From positions 1 to 61,636 of the forward strand of contig NZ_AEJF01000021.1 of assembly GCF_001028175.1 (NCBI RefSeq): a stretch of 61,636 bases of DNA, given 5' to 3'. This document shows, piece after piece, positions 9,822 to 19,608 of this stretch. A program made the translations under genes and the position numbers. The DNA is from Caballeronia mineralivorans PML1(12). GTDB lineage: Bacteria > Pseudomonadota > Gammaproteobacteria > Burkholderiales > Burkholderiaceae. The notes under the pieces were generated by a model that was given only the letters and a program-made list of their open reading frames with translations, did not search any database and was not told the origin of the DNA. The first letter of the stretch is position 1. Every line of letters starts with the position of its first letter.

Positions 9822-9851
9822 TTGCCAGTCCCATGATTTCGTTGCTATAAT
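9822..9851 (+). promoter_or_regulatory. Probable rpsT promoter
   Basis: TTGCCA (9822-9827) and a perfect TATAAT (9846-9851) are separated by 18 bases. The site is ~250 bp upstream of rpsT and only 10 bp beyond the transposon's target duplication. Confidence 0.6.
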
Positions 9852-10099
9852 CGCTGGTTTCGAAGCTCCTGAATCCGCTTTCGGCACTACTAGGCACCCC
9901 CTAGGCACGGCGGTTTCGCGTCTTCTTTCGACGTTTTTGCGCTTTCGGGCAATCGATCCCGAGAGTTTGATCATAAACAGCGCATCGGATTGACCTCGTT
10001 TTATCTTGTGTGGAGCCGGGCCAGCATTGAGCTGGATTCGATCCAGAAGCTAAACGGGAAGCGCTGAAACACATAGCTGGAACAGGATAAGGAACCGTC

Positions 10100-10375
10100 A
10101 TGGCAAATACCGCACAAGCCCGCAAGCGCGCCCGTCAAAGCGCGAAGGCAAACTCGCACAACTCGGCGCTGCGCTCGAAGTTCCGCACCGCCATCAAGGC
10201 CGTTCGCAAAGCGATCGATGCCGGCGACCAAGCCAAGGCTGCGGAAATCTACAAGACGTCGGTCAAGACCATCGACATCATTGCCGACAAGCGCATCGTT
10301 CACAAGAACAAGGCAGCTCGCCATAAGAGCCGTCTGTCGGCTGCGATCAAGGGTCTGCAAGCACCTGCTGCTTAA
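10100..10375 (+). CDS. rpsT: 30S ribosomal protein S20
   Basis: A 91-residue, lysine- and arginine-rich protein with the family's N-terminus ([18 protein letters not shown]) and alpha-helical bundle composition. S20 binds 16S rRNA early in 30S assembly. Length and sequence are typical. The gene is monocistronic, with a long leader from the 9822-9851 promoter and a strong terminator downstream; in E. coli S20 represses its own translation, and this leader could allow the same. Confidence 0.97.
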   Translation: MANTAQARKRARQSAKANSHNSALRSKFRTAIKAVRKAIDAGDQAKAAEIYKTSVKTIDIIADKRIVHKNKAARHKSRLSAAIKGLQAPAA

Positions 10376-10488
10376 AGATTCTGGTTGCCGCCCATTGCGC
10401 GTCACTGGTTTGACAGACGCATGACAGGCTGCTGCTTTTTGCCCTGACGTTCTTAAAACAGCGAACGGTAGCAGAAGGCAGTAATAGA

Positions 10489-10513
10489 AAAACCCGCCGT
10501 CGGCGGGTTTTTT
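10489..10513 (+). terminator. Rho-independent terminator after rpsT
   Basis: AAAACCCGCCG pairs with CGGCGGGTTTT with almost no loop and ends in six T. It may serve both rpsT and the convergent DUF3579 gene. Confidence 0.85.
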
Positions 10514-10552
10514 GTCGTGTGCATCGACATCGAAAAGAGGCTCGCTCTTCCC

Positions 10553-10882
10553 TCAGACCTGCTGCTGTGTGCCGTGATGCGGCGGCAATTCGCACGCCTC
10601 CGTCACCAGCAGATCGTTGTCTTTGGCGAAGTTCATCACGAAATCGAAAGCCATAGGCTCGATGTCACGTAAGCGCGAGTCGAGGATCACCGTCTTCACG
10701 TTGCCGAGCAAGGTCGGGCGAACATAGATGGAATACTGCAGCCGGGCATTCGGGCCGCGCTTTCCCGGGCCGAACCCCGACATCACGCCGCAAAGCCGCT
10801 CGCACCAGTCGCTCGGCCGAAAGGTCTTGCCGCTCGACGTGACGCCCTGGATGAAGTATTCGGTTGGAACTGTTTCGGCCAT
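10553..10882 (-). CDS. DUF3579 family protein
   Basis: A 109-residue protein beginning MAETVPTEYFIQGVTSSGKT and containing FRPSDWCERLCGVMSGFG, both characteristic of the uncharacterised DUF3579 family of beta-proteobacteria. The family is regularly found beside argF and rpsT. The ATG at 10882 is preferred to upstream starts because it gives the family's length and N-terminus. Its function is unknown; no membrane segment or known catalytic motif is visible. Confidence 0.85.
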   Translation of the reverse strand: MAETVPTEYFIQGVTSSGKTFRPSDWCERLCGVMSGFGPGKRGPNARLQYSIYVRPTLLGNVKTVILDSRLRDIEPMAFDFVMNFAKDNDLLVTEACELPPHHGTQQQV

Positions 10883-11439
10883 GTAGGAATACCTGTTTGA
10901 CGACCGGCGGAGAACGCCGGCGAACGCGCATGCATGGTTGGCAAGGTGAACCGTAAAGTCATCGGCTGCAACCTCCGGCACTGAACTCTGCCTCGTCCGG
11001 CAGCGCTGCGGCCGAGCGCTACGACCCGATCGCGACGTCGCCTGGGTCACCTTGAGCGCGTAATAAACCCATGGTCGACGCCGTTCGCGACTGCCTTGCG
11101 GCACATGGCGGCGAGACGCACTCGCGCGGCCGCGAACTAGGCCACGAACTACGCTGACTGCCACGAAAACTGCGCATTGAACCTGCACGCCGAGTCCGCT
11201 GCAAAGCAGTCGAAAGGTGTCAGGACTGCCGGAGAAACCTCGCGGATTATACAGCAGAGGCCCTTTTTCCGCACTGCACACAAAGCCTCTAAACCGCGCC
11301 GGACGGTCTATGGCGGCGCGCATCGGCTATTTGGCCACCTCGTCAAACGGCGCAAATTCCTTTATGCTGAAATTCAATACCACCACGACGGCGGCGCCGT
11401 CCGGCACAGTTGCCGGCTGAAGCCGCCGTACGCATTTTC
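10883..11439. other. Intergenic region between DUF3579 gene and argF
   Basis: About 560 bp between divergent genes, with no supported coding sequence. It must contain promoters for both. A possible -10-like TTATGCT lies near 11362 upstream of argF. No recognisable ArgR box or RNA structure was seen by eye. Confidence 0.5.
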
Positions 11440-12369
11440 ATGACCGAAAAAAAAATTCGCCACTATCTGCAGTTCAAGGATTTCTCTCTCGACGACTATG
11501 ACTACGTGCTCGAACGCGCACGTATTCTCAAGCGCAAGTTCAAGAGCTACGAGACCTACCATCCGCTGCACGACCGCACGCTGGCGATGATCTTCGAGAA
11601 GAATTCAACGCGTACGCGGCTCTCGTTCGAAGCGGGCATCTTCCAGCTTGGCGGCCACGCCGTATTCCTCAGCACGCGCGACACGCAACTCGGCCGCGGC
11701 GAACCGATCGAGGATGCGGCGCAAGTGGTCTCGCGAATGGTGGACATCATCATGATCCGTACATTCGGGCAGCACATCATCGAGCGCTTCGCTGAAAATT
11801 CGCGCGTGCCGGTGATCAACGGCCTGACAAACGAATATCACCCGTGTCAGGTCCTCGCCGACGTCTTCACCTACTACGAACTCCGCGGACCGATCGCGGG
11901 GAAAACCGTAGCCTGGGTGGGCGACGCAAACAACATGCTCTACACGTGGATTGAAGCCGCGCAGATTCTCGGCTTCAAATTGCGCCTGTCCACGCCGCCC
12001 GGTTACACGCTCGACCACGCACTGGTTTCTCCCGACAGCGCCCCGTTCTACGAAGAATTCGCCGATCCGAACGACGCTTGCACGGGCGCGGATCTCGTCA
12101 CCACGGACGTGTGGACCAGCATGGGTTTCGAAGCCGAGAACGAAGTGCGCAAGAAGGCTTTCGCCGACTGGTGCGTCGACTCGGACATGATGGCGCTCGC
12201 CCATCCGGACGCCCTCTTCATGCATTGCCTGCCGGCACACCGGGGTGAGGAAGTGAGCGCGGACGTGATCGACGGTCCGCAGAGTGTGGTCTGGGACGAA
12301 GCTGAAAACCGTCTGCACGTTCAGAAGGCGTTGATGGAATATCTGCTGCTCGGCAAACTCAATCATTGA
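11440..12369 (+). CDS. argF: Ornithine carbamoyltransferase
   Basis: ArgF makes citrulline from ornithine and carbamoyl phosphate in arginine synthesis. The 309-residue protein carries the carbamoyl-phosphate motif STRTR (residues 56-60), HPCQVLAD, and the ornithine-binding MHCLPAHRGEE near the C-terminus. The ATG at 11440 gives the standard start; an upstream TTG would add only ten residues. It is followed 154 bp later by argG, the next enzyme in the pathway. Confidence 0.97.
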   Translation: MTEKKIRHYLQFKDFSLDDYDYVLERARILKRKFKSYETYHPLHDRTLAMIFEKNSTRTRLSFEAGIFQLGGHAVFLSTRDTQLGRGEPIEDAAQVVSRMVDIIMIRTFGQHIIERFAENSRVPVINGLTNEYHPCQVLADVFTYYELRGPIAGKTVAWVGDANNMLYTWIEAAQILGFKLRLSTPPGYTLDHALVSPDSAPFYEEFADPNDACTGADLVTTDVWTSMGFEAENEVRKKAFADWCVDSDMMALAHPDALFMHCLPAHRGEEVSADVIDGPQSVVWDEAENRLHVQKALMEYLLLGKLNH

Positions 12370-12523
12370 GCTTGCTGTGCCCTGGTTGCTAAACGCGCGG
12401 CGTTTCCCTGGAAACGCTGCGTCGCCCCGAAAATGCGGAACGCCCGCCATTTGATGTCAAAATAGCGGTTTTCCGCGCGCTGAAGGCCCGGCGCACACCG
12501 TTTTCAAGCCATACGAGTTCACC

Positions 12524-13753
12524 ATGAGCGATATCAAAAAAGTCGTGCTCGCCTACTCAGGCGGCCTCGATACCTCCGTCATCCTGAAGTGGTTGCAAGA
12601 CAACTACGACGCCGAAGTCGTGACGTTCACCGCTGACATCGGTCAGGGCGAAGAACTCGAGCCGGCACGCAAGAAAGCGCTGCAGCTCGGCATCAAGCAG
12701 GAAAACATCTTTATCGAAGATCTGCGTGAGGAATTTGTCCGCGACTTCGTGTTCCCGATGTTCCGCGCCAATACCATTTATGAAGGCGAGTACCTGCTCG
12801 GCACGTCGATCGCGCGTCCGCTGATCGCGAAGCGTCAGATCGAGATCGCGCGTGCGGTCGGCGCACAATCCGTGTCGCACGGCGCGACCGGCAAAGGCAA
12901 CGATCAGGTGCGTTTCGAGCTGGGGTATTACTCGCTCGAGCCGGGTATCAAGGTGATCGCGCCGTGGCGCGAGTGGGATCTGCTGTCGCGTGAAAAGCTG
13001 CTGGCTTATGCGGAAAAAGCGGGCATTCCTATCGAAATGAAGCACAAGCAAGGCGGTGCGCCCTACTCCATGGACGCGAACCTGCTGCACATTTCGTTCG
13101 AAGGGCGTCACCTGGAAGATCCGAAGGCCGAGGCCGAGCCCGATATGTGGCGCTGGACGGTCGCGCCCGAAGATGCGCCTGATCAGCCGGAATATCTGGA
13201 TATCGAGTACGAGAAGGGTGATCCGGTTGCGCTGAACGGCAAGCGTTTGTCGCCGGCGGAAATGCTGACCGAATTGAACGCGATTGGCGGAAAACATGGC
13301 ATCGGGCGGCTGGATCTGGTCGAGAACCGCTATGTCGGCATGAAATCGCGCGGCTGTTATGAAACGCCGGGCGGCACGATCATGCTCAAGGCGCATCGCG
13401 GAATTGAGTCGATCACGCTGGATCGCGAAGTGGCGCATCTGAAGGACGATCTGATGCCGCGTTACGCCGCGCTGATTTACAACGGCTACTGGTGGAGCCC
13501 GGAGCGGCGCGCGCTGCAAGTGCTGATCGATCACACGCAGGACAAGGTGAACGGCTGGACGCGCGTGAAGCTGTACAAGGGCAGCGTGACGGTGGTTGCG
13601 CGCGATTCGAAGGAAACGCTGTTCGACAAGAACATCGCCACGTTCGATGACGACGGCGGTGCGTACGATCAGGCGGATGCTGGTGGTTTCATTAAGCTGA
13701 ACGCGCTGCGGATGCGGATTGCGGAGAATGCGCGTCGCAAGCGTGGGGGTTGA
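12524..13753 (+). CDS. argG: Argininosuccinate synthase
   Basis: ArgG condenses citrulline and aspartate with ATP to argininosuccinate. The 409-residue protein has the ATP pyrophosphatase P-loop AYSGGLDTS at residues 10-18 and the conserved [15 protein letters not shown] segment that contacts citrulline and aspartate. It directly follows argF, so two successive steps of arginine synthesis are grouped, and it ends in a strong terminator. Confidence 0.98.
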   Translation: MSDIKKVVLAYSGGLDTSVILKWLQDNYDAEVVTFTADIGQGEELEPARKKALQLGIKQENIFIEDLREEFVRDFVFPMFRANTIYEGEYLLGTSIARPLIAKRQIEIARAVGAQSVSHGATGKGNDQVRFELGYYSLEPGIKVIAPWREWDLLSREKLLAYAEKAGIPIEMKHKQGGAPYSMDANLLHISFEGRHLEDPKAEAEPDMWRWTVAPEDAPDQPEYLDIEYEKGDPVALNGKRLSPAEMLTELNAIGGKHGIGRLDLVENRYVGMKSRGCYETPGGTIMLKAHRGIESITLDREVAHLKDDLMPRYAALIYNGYWWSPERRALQVLIDHTQDKVNGWTRVKLYKGSVTVVARDSKETLFDKNIATFDDDGGAYDQADAGGFIKLNALRMRIAENARRKRGG

Positions 13754-13771
13754 GTCGCCTCGGTTTCATTG

Positions 13772-13799
13772 AAAAACCCGCCTTTCAGGCGGGTTTTTT
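13772..13799. terminator. Rho-independent terminator between argG and murB
   Basis: AAAAACCCGCC and GGCGGGTTTTTT form a stem with loop TTTCA. The T- and A-runs on the two sides suit both converging genes. Confidence 0.87.
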
Positions 13800-13819
13800 G
13801 TTGGTGCGGCGGCTTTAAA

Positions 13820-14839
13820 TCAAAGACACACCGGCTCCGCTTCCAGCTCGATCGCGAAGCGCGCGTGTACGTCGCGTTTGATTGCGTCCGCGAGTTCGAG
13901 AATCTGTGCGCCCGACGCGCCTCCGCGGTTCACCAGCACCAACGCCTGCCGGTCGTGCACAGCGGCGGCACCGATCGCGCGGCCTTTCCAGCCGCATCGG
14001 TCAATTAGCCAGCCTGCAGCAAGCTTGAACTGGCCGTCCGGCTGCTTATAGGACACCACCTCGGGTTCGCGCGCTTTCAATGCCCCGAAGGCGGTCGCGC
14101 TCACCACCGGGTTCTTGAAGAAGCTTCCCGCGTTCCCAAGCACGCGCCAGTCAGGCAGCTTTGCCTGCCGCACGGCGACGACGGCATCGAAGATAGCTTG
14201 TGGATCGTTCGCGCCGCTTGTCTCCAGCACCCGCGCGATATCCGCATAATCCGCGCGCGGCGTCCACGCTTTCGGCAGACGAAACGTCACCGATACGATC
14301 ACAAAACGCCCGCGCCCTTCTCGCTTGAAAAAACTGTCGCGGTAACCGAACGCGCACGCGTCGCGATCGAATTCCCGCGTTTCCCCCGTCGATAATTCGA
14401 TCGCTCGCAAACGCTCGAAGCGCTCGCCCATTTCCAACCCATAGGCGCCGATGTTCTGGATCGGCGCCGCGCCCACCGTACCCGGAATCAACGCGAGGTT
14501 TTCGAGCCCGGGCAAGCCTTGCGATAAGGTCCACGCAACGAATTCGTGCCAGTTCTCACCCGCACCGGCTTCTACAAAAACGGCGTCATGATCTTCGCCA
14601 ATCACGTGGCGGCCGCGCAATTCGACGAGCAACGCGACACCATCGAAATTGCGCGTCAGCACGACGTTGCTGCCACCGCCAAGCACTAATCGCGACACGC
14701 CCTCAATGCGCGTGTCGCGGGCAAGCGCCGGGATCTGCGCTTCTTCCGTCAGCCGAACGGCATACTTGGCGCGGACGTCGAAGCCGAACGTGTTATGCGC
14801 GAGCAGCGGGTAATCGAAGAGAAGTTCGAACTCGGACAT
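13820..14839 (-). CDS. murB: UDP-N-acetylenolpyruvoylglucosamine reductase
   Basis: MurB reduces the enolpyruvyl group to make UDP-MurNAc, the second committed step of peptidoglycan synthesis. The 339-residue, FAD-binding protein starts [20 protein letters not shown] and has [11 protein letters not shown], the flavin-binding [17 protein letters not shown], and the GSFFKNP serine region that donates the proton. Extension upstream of 14839 would run antisense into yajQ. It is a type I MurB, as expected for proteobacteria. Confidence 0.96.
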   Translation of the reverse strand: MSEFELLFDYPLLAHNTFGFDVRAKYAVRLTEEAQIPALARDTRIEGVSRLVLGGGSNVVLTRNFDGVALLVELRGRHVIGEDHDAVFVEAGAGENWHEFVAWTLSQGLPGLENLALIPGTVGAAPIQNIGAYGLEMGERFERLRAIELSTGETREFDRDACAFGYRDSFFKREGRGRFVIVSVTFRLPKAWTPRADYADIARVLETSGANDPQAIFDAVVAVRQAKLPDWRVLGNAGSFFKNPVVSATAFGALKAREPEVVSYKQPDGQFKLAAGWLIDRCGWKGRAIGAAAVHDRQALVLVNRGGASGAQILELADAIKRDVHARFAIELEAEPVCL

Positions 14840-14971
14840 TGAGGAAGCGCTTGGGTCAGGATCAGAGGTGGCCTTGGGCAAACCGGGACGGCATCGGTAG
14901 AATGATGTTGGTCCGTGATTATAGCGAGTGCGTGCATGTCTTACGCCTCGCCTCAACGAAGGGGAATACAG

Positions 14972-15457
14972 ATGCCATCGTTTGACGTCGTCAGCGAAGC
15001 AAACATGATCGAGGTGAAAAACGCCATCGAACAATCGAACAAGGAAATTGCCACGCGTTTCGACTTCAAGGGTTCGGACGCGCGCGTCGAGCAAAAAGAT
15101 CGTGAACTGACGCTTTTTGCCGACGACGATTTCAAACTCAGCCAGGTGAAGGACGTGGTGTTGTCGAAGCTCGCGAAACGCAATGTGGACGTGCGTTTTC
15201 TTGATTACGGCAAGATCGAGAAGATTGGCGGCGACAAGCTCAAGCAGGTCGTCGAGATCAAGAAAGGCGTAACCGGCGACCTCGCGAAGAAGATCGTCAA
15301 GATGATCAAGGACAGCAAGATCAAGGTCCAGGCGAGCATTCAGGGCGACGCGGTGCGTATCAACGGCACGAAGCGCGATGACCTGCAAAGCGCCATCGCG
15401 TTGCTGAAGAAGGACGTGACGGATACGCCGCTGGATTTTAATAATTTCCGCGATTGA
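14972..15457 (+). CDS. yajQ: YajQ family nucleotide-binding protein
   Basis: A 161-residue YajQ/DUF520 protein. Family members bind nucleotides or RNA, and in Xanthomonas a homologue is a cyclic-di-GMP effector; which applies here is unknown. The sequence [20 protein letters not shown] and the [14 protein letters not shown] and [11 protein letters not shown] segments are characteristic. The start at 14972 restores the conserved N-terminus. It is transcribed divergently from murB. Confidence 0.94.
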   Translation: MPSFDVVSEANMIEVKNAIEQSNKEIATRFDFKGSDARVEQKDRELTLFADDDFKLSQVKDVVLSKLAKRNVDVRFLDYGKIEKIGGDKLKQVVEIKKGVTGDLAKKIVKMIKDSKIKVQASIQGDAVRINGTKRDDLQSAIALLKKDVTDTPLDFNNFRD

Positions 15458-15512
15458 GTGTGATCGGGTCGCGCTGAGTCAATTCGTTGAATCGAGCATC
15501 GCAGCGAATAAG

Positions 15513-15537
15513 AGAGCCGCCTTCAGGGCGGCTTTCT
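15513..15537. terminator. Terminator between yajQ and plsY
   Basis: AGCCGCC and GGCGGCT pair around TTCAG, followed by TTTCTC. The T-run is short, so strength is uncertain. Confidence 0.6.
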
Positions 15538-15568
15538 CACTTTGGCGGCGGTGGTTTGCGGCAGCAGT

Positions 15569-16192
15569 TTATTTAACCGCTTCAGCCGCCCGCTTCTTCT
15601 CCCCGATCCGGCTCTCCTTCCCATCCAGCAGCTTCTTGATGTTCCCCCGATGCCGCCAGATAAGCAGCGCGCTCATCGCGGCGACGGCCAGCGAGATACG
15701 GCTGGGGCCGAAAAGAAAGATATCGAAGAACGGCGCGAATACCGCCGATACCAACGCCGCCAGCGACGAATAGCGGAAGAAAAACGCGATGATCACCCAC
15801 GTCAGCAAAGTGGCCAGCCCGAGCACCGGATTGATGGCGAGCAGCACGCCCGCCGCGGTCGCAACGCCTTTGCCGCCTTGAAACTTGAAGAATATCGGGA
15901 ACAGATGCCCAAGAAACACGGCGATGGCAGCCAGCGCGACCGCCGTGGAATCCAGCCCGAAACGTGCACCGAAATGCACGACAATCCACACCGGCAGCCA
16001 ACCTTTGAAGGCGTCGCCGACCAGCGTCAGAACGGCTGCCCGCTTGTTGCCAGTACGCAGCACATTCGTCGCGCCCGGGTTGCCCGAGCCGTACGAACGC
16101 GGGTCCGCGAGACCCATGGCCGAACTGACCACCACAGCAAACGAGATCGAACCGATCAGGTAAGCCACCACAGCGACAATCACATTGTTCAT
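15569..16192 (-). CDS. plsY: Glycerol-3-phosphate acyltransferase PlsY
   Basis: PlsY transfers acyl groups from acyl-phosphate to glycerol 3-phosphate, starting phospholipid synthesis at the inner membrane. The 207 residues form five or more hydrophobic segments. Family motifs are present: [13 protein letters not shown] near the N-terminus, [17 protein letters not shown], and FKGWLPV with the following [18 protein letters not shown]. The protein has the usual length. Confidence 0.96.
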   Translation of the reverse strand: MNNVIVAVVAYLIGSISFAVVVSSAMGLADPRSYGSGNPGATNVLRTGNKRAAVLTLVGDAFKGWLPVWIVVHFGARFGLDSTAVALAAIAVFLGHLFPIFFKFQGGKGVATAAGVLLAINPVLGLATLLTWVIIAFFFRYSSLAALVSAVFAPFFDIFLFGPSRISLAVAAMSALLIWRHRGNIKKLLDGKESRIGEKKRAAEAVK

Positions 16193-16249
16193 TGACTTCT
16201 TCTTATCTTCGAGAACGCAAGCGTGAGCGAAACTTGCGGGACACGCATT

Positions 16250-16741
16250 TTAATCGACGCTCGCGCAACTCACGGGCGTAGCCTTCAGCAGTTCGGTCAG
16301 GACCGGCGGCGCGATGCTCACCAGATACCCGCGCCGCCCGCCGTTCAGATAGATTGTGTCGAGCTCGAAGATGCTCGATTCCACGTACACCGGCATCGCC
16401 TTTCTCGTGCCGAATGGCGATGTGCCACCGATCAAGAACCCCGAATGCCGGTTCGCCACTTCCGGCTTGCACGGCTCGACGCGCTTCACGCCAATTTGCC
16501 TCGCAAGATTCTTGGTCGAGACGGTTTTATCGCCATGCATGAGCACGATCAGCGGCTTCGCGTGCTCGTCTTCCATCACGAGCGTCTTGACCACGCGATG
16601 TTCATCTACTCCAAGCTGGCGCGCCGATTCCTCCGTGCCGCCATGCTCGACATACTCATAAGGATGCTCCCCGAATACGACCTTGTGCCGACGCAAAAAC
16701 TGCGTGGCCGGCGTTTCAGAAATGTGTTTTACCTTGGACAT
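16250..16741 (-). CDS. ybaK: Cys-tRNA(Pro) deacylase YbaK/EbsC
   Basis: A 163-residue YbaK-type trans-editing enzyme that hydrolyses Cys-tRNA(Pro) mischarged by prolyl-tRNA synthetase. Conserved features are KTLVMEDEHAKPLIVLMHGD, the lysine in GDKTVSTKNLA, and the glycine-rich SGFLIGGTSPFGTRKAMPV loop. The ATG at 16741 is chosen as it gives the typical N-terminus MSKVKHISETPATQFL. It lies 57 bp upstream of plsY on the same strand. Confidence 0.93.
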   Translation of the reverse strand: MSKVKHISETPATQFLRRHKVVFGEHPYEYVEHGGTEESARQLGVDEHRVVKTLVMEDEHAKPLIVLMHGDKTVSTKNLARQIGVKRVEPCKPEVANRHSGFLIGGTSPFGTRKAMPVYVESSIFELDTIYLNGGRRGYLVSIAPPVLTELLKATPVSCASVD

Positions 16742-16923
16742 GACGGCATTGTAGCGGCGCGAAAGCATGGCCACCATCGGCCGAACGGCCAATTGTGCAA
16801 GCCGATTTACTGTGGCACGATCGTTCGCAAATGCTCATCCGGCGTGTATGACTCAGCAACCATCTTGCATGGGACCAGAGTAAGCGCTAAAGCGCCAACT
16901 CTGGTCGACACAGGAGACTCAAC

Positions 16924-18075
16924 GTGATTCGCGATGCAGAAACCCAGACACTGCTTGAAGATGCCATTCGCCGTTTTGTGCGCGAGACGCTCGTGCCGCG
17001 CGAGGCCGAGGTGGACGAAACCGATCAGATTCCCACCGATGTGCTCGCCGCCATGCGCGAGATCGGCCTGTTCGGGCTGACCATTCCGGAGGCTTACGGC
17101 GGCCTCGGCCTGACCATGGAAGAGGAAGTGCGCGTGGCGTTCGAACTCGGCCAGACATCCCCGGCATTCAGGTCGGTGATCGGGACGAACAATGGCATCG
17201 GTTCGATCGGCATTCTGCTCGACGGCAGCGAGGAGCAGAAGCAGCACTATCTGCCGAAGCTCGCCGCGGGTGACCTGATCGGGTCGTTTTGCCTGACCGA
17301 GCCGGACTCGGGGTCGGACGCGGCGTCGCTGAAAACCACGGCGCGCAAGGACGGCGATCACTACGTGCTGAACGGCACGAAGCGCTTCATCACGAACGCG
17401 CCCGAAGCCGGCATCTTCACGGTGATGGCACGCACGAGCGACGCAAAAGGTGCGAGCGGCATTTCGGCGTTCATCGTGGAGCGGGAATCGCCGGGACTAT
17501 CGCTCGGCAAGCCCGACAAGAAAATGGGGCAGCGCGGCGCGCACACTTGCGACGTGATCTTCGAGAATTGCCGCATTCCGGCCGGGCAATTGATCGGCGG
17601 CGTGGAAGGCGTCGGGTTCAAGACGGCCATGAAAGTGCTCGATAAAGGGCGCTTGCACATTGCGGCCGTGGCTATCGGCGCAGCCAAACGGATGCTGCGC
17701 GACGCCCTCGCCTACGCCATGGAGCGCAAGCAGTTCGGCCAGCCGATCGTTGAGTTCCAGCTGGTCCAGGCCATGCTCGCCGACAGCAAGACCGAGATCT
17801 ATGCCGCCGAATGCATGGTGCTCGACGCCGCGCGCCGCCGCGACGAGGGCCGCGATGTATCGATAGAAGCCTCCTGCGCCAAGTACTTCGCGACCGAGAT
17901 GTGCGGCCGCGTGGCCGATCGCGCGGTGCAGGTGCACGGTGGTGCGGGTTATATCTCGGAGTACGGCATCGAACGTTTTTATCGCGACGTGCGGCTGTTC
18001 AGGCTCTACGAAGGCACGTCGCAGATCCAACAAGTGATCATCGCTCGCGGGTTGATGCGCGGCACGGAGATTTGA
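16924..18075 (+). CDS. Acyl-CoA dehydrogenase
   Basis: A 383-residue FAD-dependent acyl-CoA dehydrogenase that introduces a trans-2 double bond into acyl-CoA. Typical motifs are CLTEPDSGSDAASLKT, the FAD/acyl-binding ITNAPEAGIFTVMART, ERKQFGQPI, and the catalytic base in RLYEGTSQIQQVIIARGL near the C-terminus. The start is a GTG at 16924 preceded by AGGAG. It is followed after one base by an acyl-CoA ligase gene; the two would activate and then oxidise a carboxylic acid whose identity is not evident. Confidence 0.92.
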   Translation: MIRDAETQTLLEDAIRRFVRETLVPREAEVDETDQIPTDVLAAMREIGLFGLTIPEAYGGLGLTMEEEVRVAFELGQTSPAFRSVIGTNNGIGSIGILLDGSEEQKQHYLPKLAAGDLIGSFCLTEPDSGSDAASLKTTARKDGDHYVLNGTKRFITNAPEAGIFTVMARTSDAKGASGISAFIVERESPGLSLGKPDKKMGQRGAHTCDVIFENCRIPAGQLIGGVEGVGFKTAMKVLDKGRLHIAAVAIGAAKRMLRDALAYAMERKQFGQPIVEFQLVQAMLADSKTEIYAAECMVLDAARRRDEGRDVSIEASCAKYFATEMCGRVADRAVQVHGGAGYISEYGIERFYRDVRLFRLYEGTSQIQQVIIARGLMRGTEI

Positions 18076-18076
18076 C

Positions 18077-19597
18077 ATGGAAATTGACGTCGATGCCCTG
18101 CTCGCCGCACTGCCCTCGCGCATTTCGGAGATTCCCGCACGCATCGCGGCCCGCGATCCGCAGCATATTGTGTTGATCGAAGACGGGCGGCGTCTGAGCG
18201 CGGCGCAACTCGTGCAAGCCATCGACGACACCGCCCGGCAGCTTGCCAATCTGGGCGTGCGCGGCGGCGATCGCGTGATGATCGTGAGTGAGAATTGCAT
18301 CGCGCAGGTCGTGCTGATGTTCGCCACGGCGAAGCTCGACGCGTGGTGTTTGCTCACGAACGCGCGCCTTTCGGCAAGCGAAGTCGATGCGATCCGCGAT
18401 CACGCGAAGCCGCGTGTGGTGGCGTTTACCGTCGGCGCATCGAAGGACGCGGCGAGTCACGCCGATCGATTGCACGCTGTATCAACCGCTGATGCCTGGC
18501 GTTTTATCGTCGATGAATCCGTCTCGCCGGAACCCGTGGAAAGCGATCCCGCCTGTCAATGTGCGGCGCTGATCTACACCACCGGCACGACCGGTGCGCC
18601 GAAAGGCGTGATGCTGTCGCATCGCAACGTGCTGTTTATCGCGGCAATGTCCAGCACATTGCGGCGTGTGACGCCCGACGACGTGGTGTACGCCGTCCTG
18701 CCGATTACGCACATCTACGGGCTGGCGTCGGTGTGTCTTGGCAGTTTGTACGCCGGTGCGACGCTCAGGCTCGCGCCACGTTTCGCGCCGGACGCCGTGC
18801 GACGGGCATTGGCCGAGGAGAACGTATCGATCTTCCAGGGCGTGCCGGCCATGCACGCGAAACTCGTCGAACAGGTGCAAGCGAGCGGCACACCATGGCG
18901 CGCACCCGCGTTGCGCTTCGCCTATTCCGGCGGATCTCCTCTCGATGCCGCGCTGAAGGCGCGCGTCGAAAGCTTGTACGAGGTGCCGCTGCACAACGGT
19001 TATGGCATGACGGAAAGCAGTCCGACCATATCGCAGACCATGCTCGACGCACCGCGCGAGGACTGCTCCGCAGGCGACCCGATACCCGGTATCGAACTGC
19101 GTTTTGTCACGCTGGATGGCGTGGATGCGGCGCCGGGCGAGGTCGGCGAATTGTGGGTGCGCGGGCCGAACGTGATGCTCGGTTATTACCGCAATGAAGC
19201 GCAGACGCGCGCAACGGTCACGGAAGACGGCTGGCTGCGGACCGGTGATCTCGCGCGTCAGGCGGCCGATGGTGCGCTGTATATCGTGGGGCGCAACAAG
19301 GAACTGATTATCCGTTCGGGCTTCAACGTGTATCCGGCTGAAGTCGAGAACGTGCTGAACTCACACCCGGACGTGCTGCAATCGGCGGTGATCGGCCGGG
19401 CGGTCGAGGGCAACGAGGAAGTGATTGCGTTCGTCGAACTGGTGCCGTCGGTGCATGCGCTGCCTGACGATATCGTCGAATGGTGCGAAGCGCGTCTCGC
19501 ACCGTATAAGCGTCCCGCCGAGATCCGGGTGCTCGCCGCGCTGCCGGCGGCATCGACGGGGAAGGTGTTGAAACACAAGCTCCGGGACGAGCTTTAA
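18077..19597 (+). CDS. AMP-binding acyl-CoA ligase
   Basis: A 506-residue member of the ANL superfamily, which forms acyl-CoA from a carboxylic acid, ATP and CoA through an acyl-adenylate. The AMP-binding motif IYTTGTTGAPKGVMLSH, NGYGMTESSPT, and the hinge TGDLARQ with GRNKELIIRSGFNVYPAEVE are all in order. The C-terminal catalytic lysine is in STGKVLKHKL. The substrate is unknown. It lies directly behind the acyl-CoA dehydrogenase and is surely cotranscribed. Confidence 0.92.
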   Translation: MEIDVDALLAALPSRISEIPARIAARDPQHIVLIEDGRRLSAAQLVQAIDDTARQLANLGVRGGDRVMIVSENCIAQVVLMFATAKLDAWCLLTNARLSASEVDAIRDHAKPRVVAFTVGASKDAASHADRLHAVSTADAWRFIVDESVSPEPVESDPACQCAALIYTTGTTGAPKGVMLSHRNVLFIAAMSSTLRRVTPDDVVYAVLPITHIYGLASVCLGSLYAGATLRLAPRFAPDAVRRALAEENVSIFQGVPAMHAKLVEQVQASGTPWRAPALRFAYSGGSPLDAALKARVESLYEVPLHNGYGMTESSPTISQTMLDAPREDCSAGDPIPGIELRFVTLDGVDAAPGEVGELWVRGPNVMLGYYRNEAQTRATVTEDGWLRTGDLARQAADGALYIVGRNKELIIRSGFNVYPAEVENVLNSHPDVLQSAVIGRAVEGNEEVIAFVELVPSVHALPDDIVEWCEARLAPYKRPAEIRVLAALPAASTGKVLKHKLRDEL

Positions 19598-19608
19598 CCT
19601 CTACCCCC

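Noticed and set aside
13820..15388. N-terminal extension of murB to 522 codons
   Set aside because: The extra part is antisense to yajQ; the family start is at 14839.
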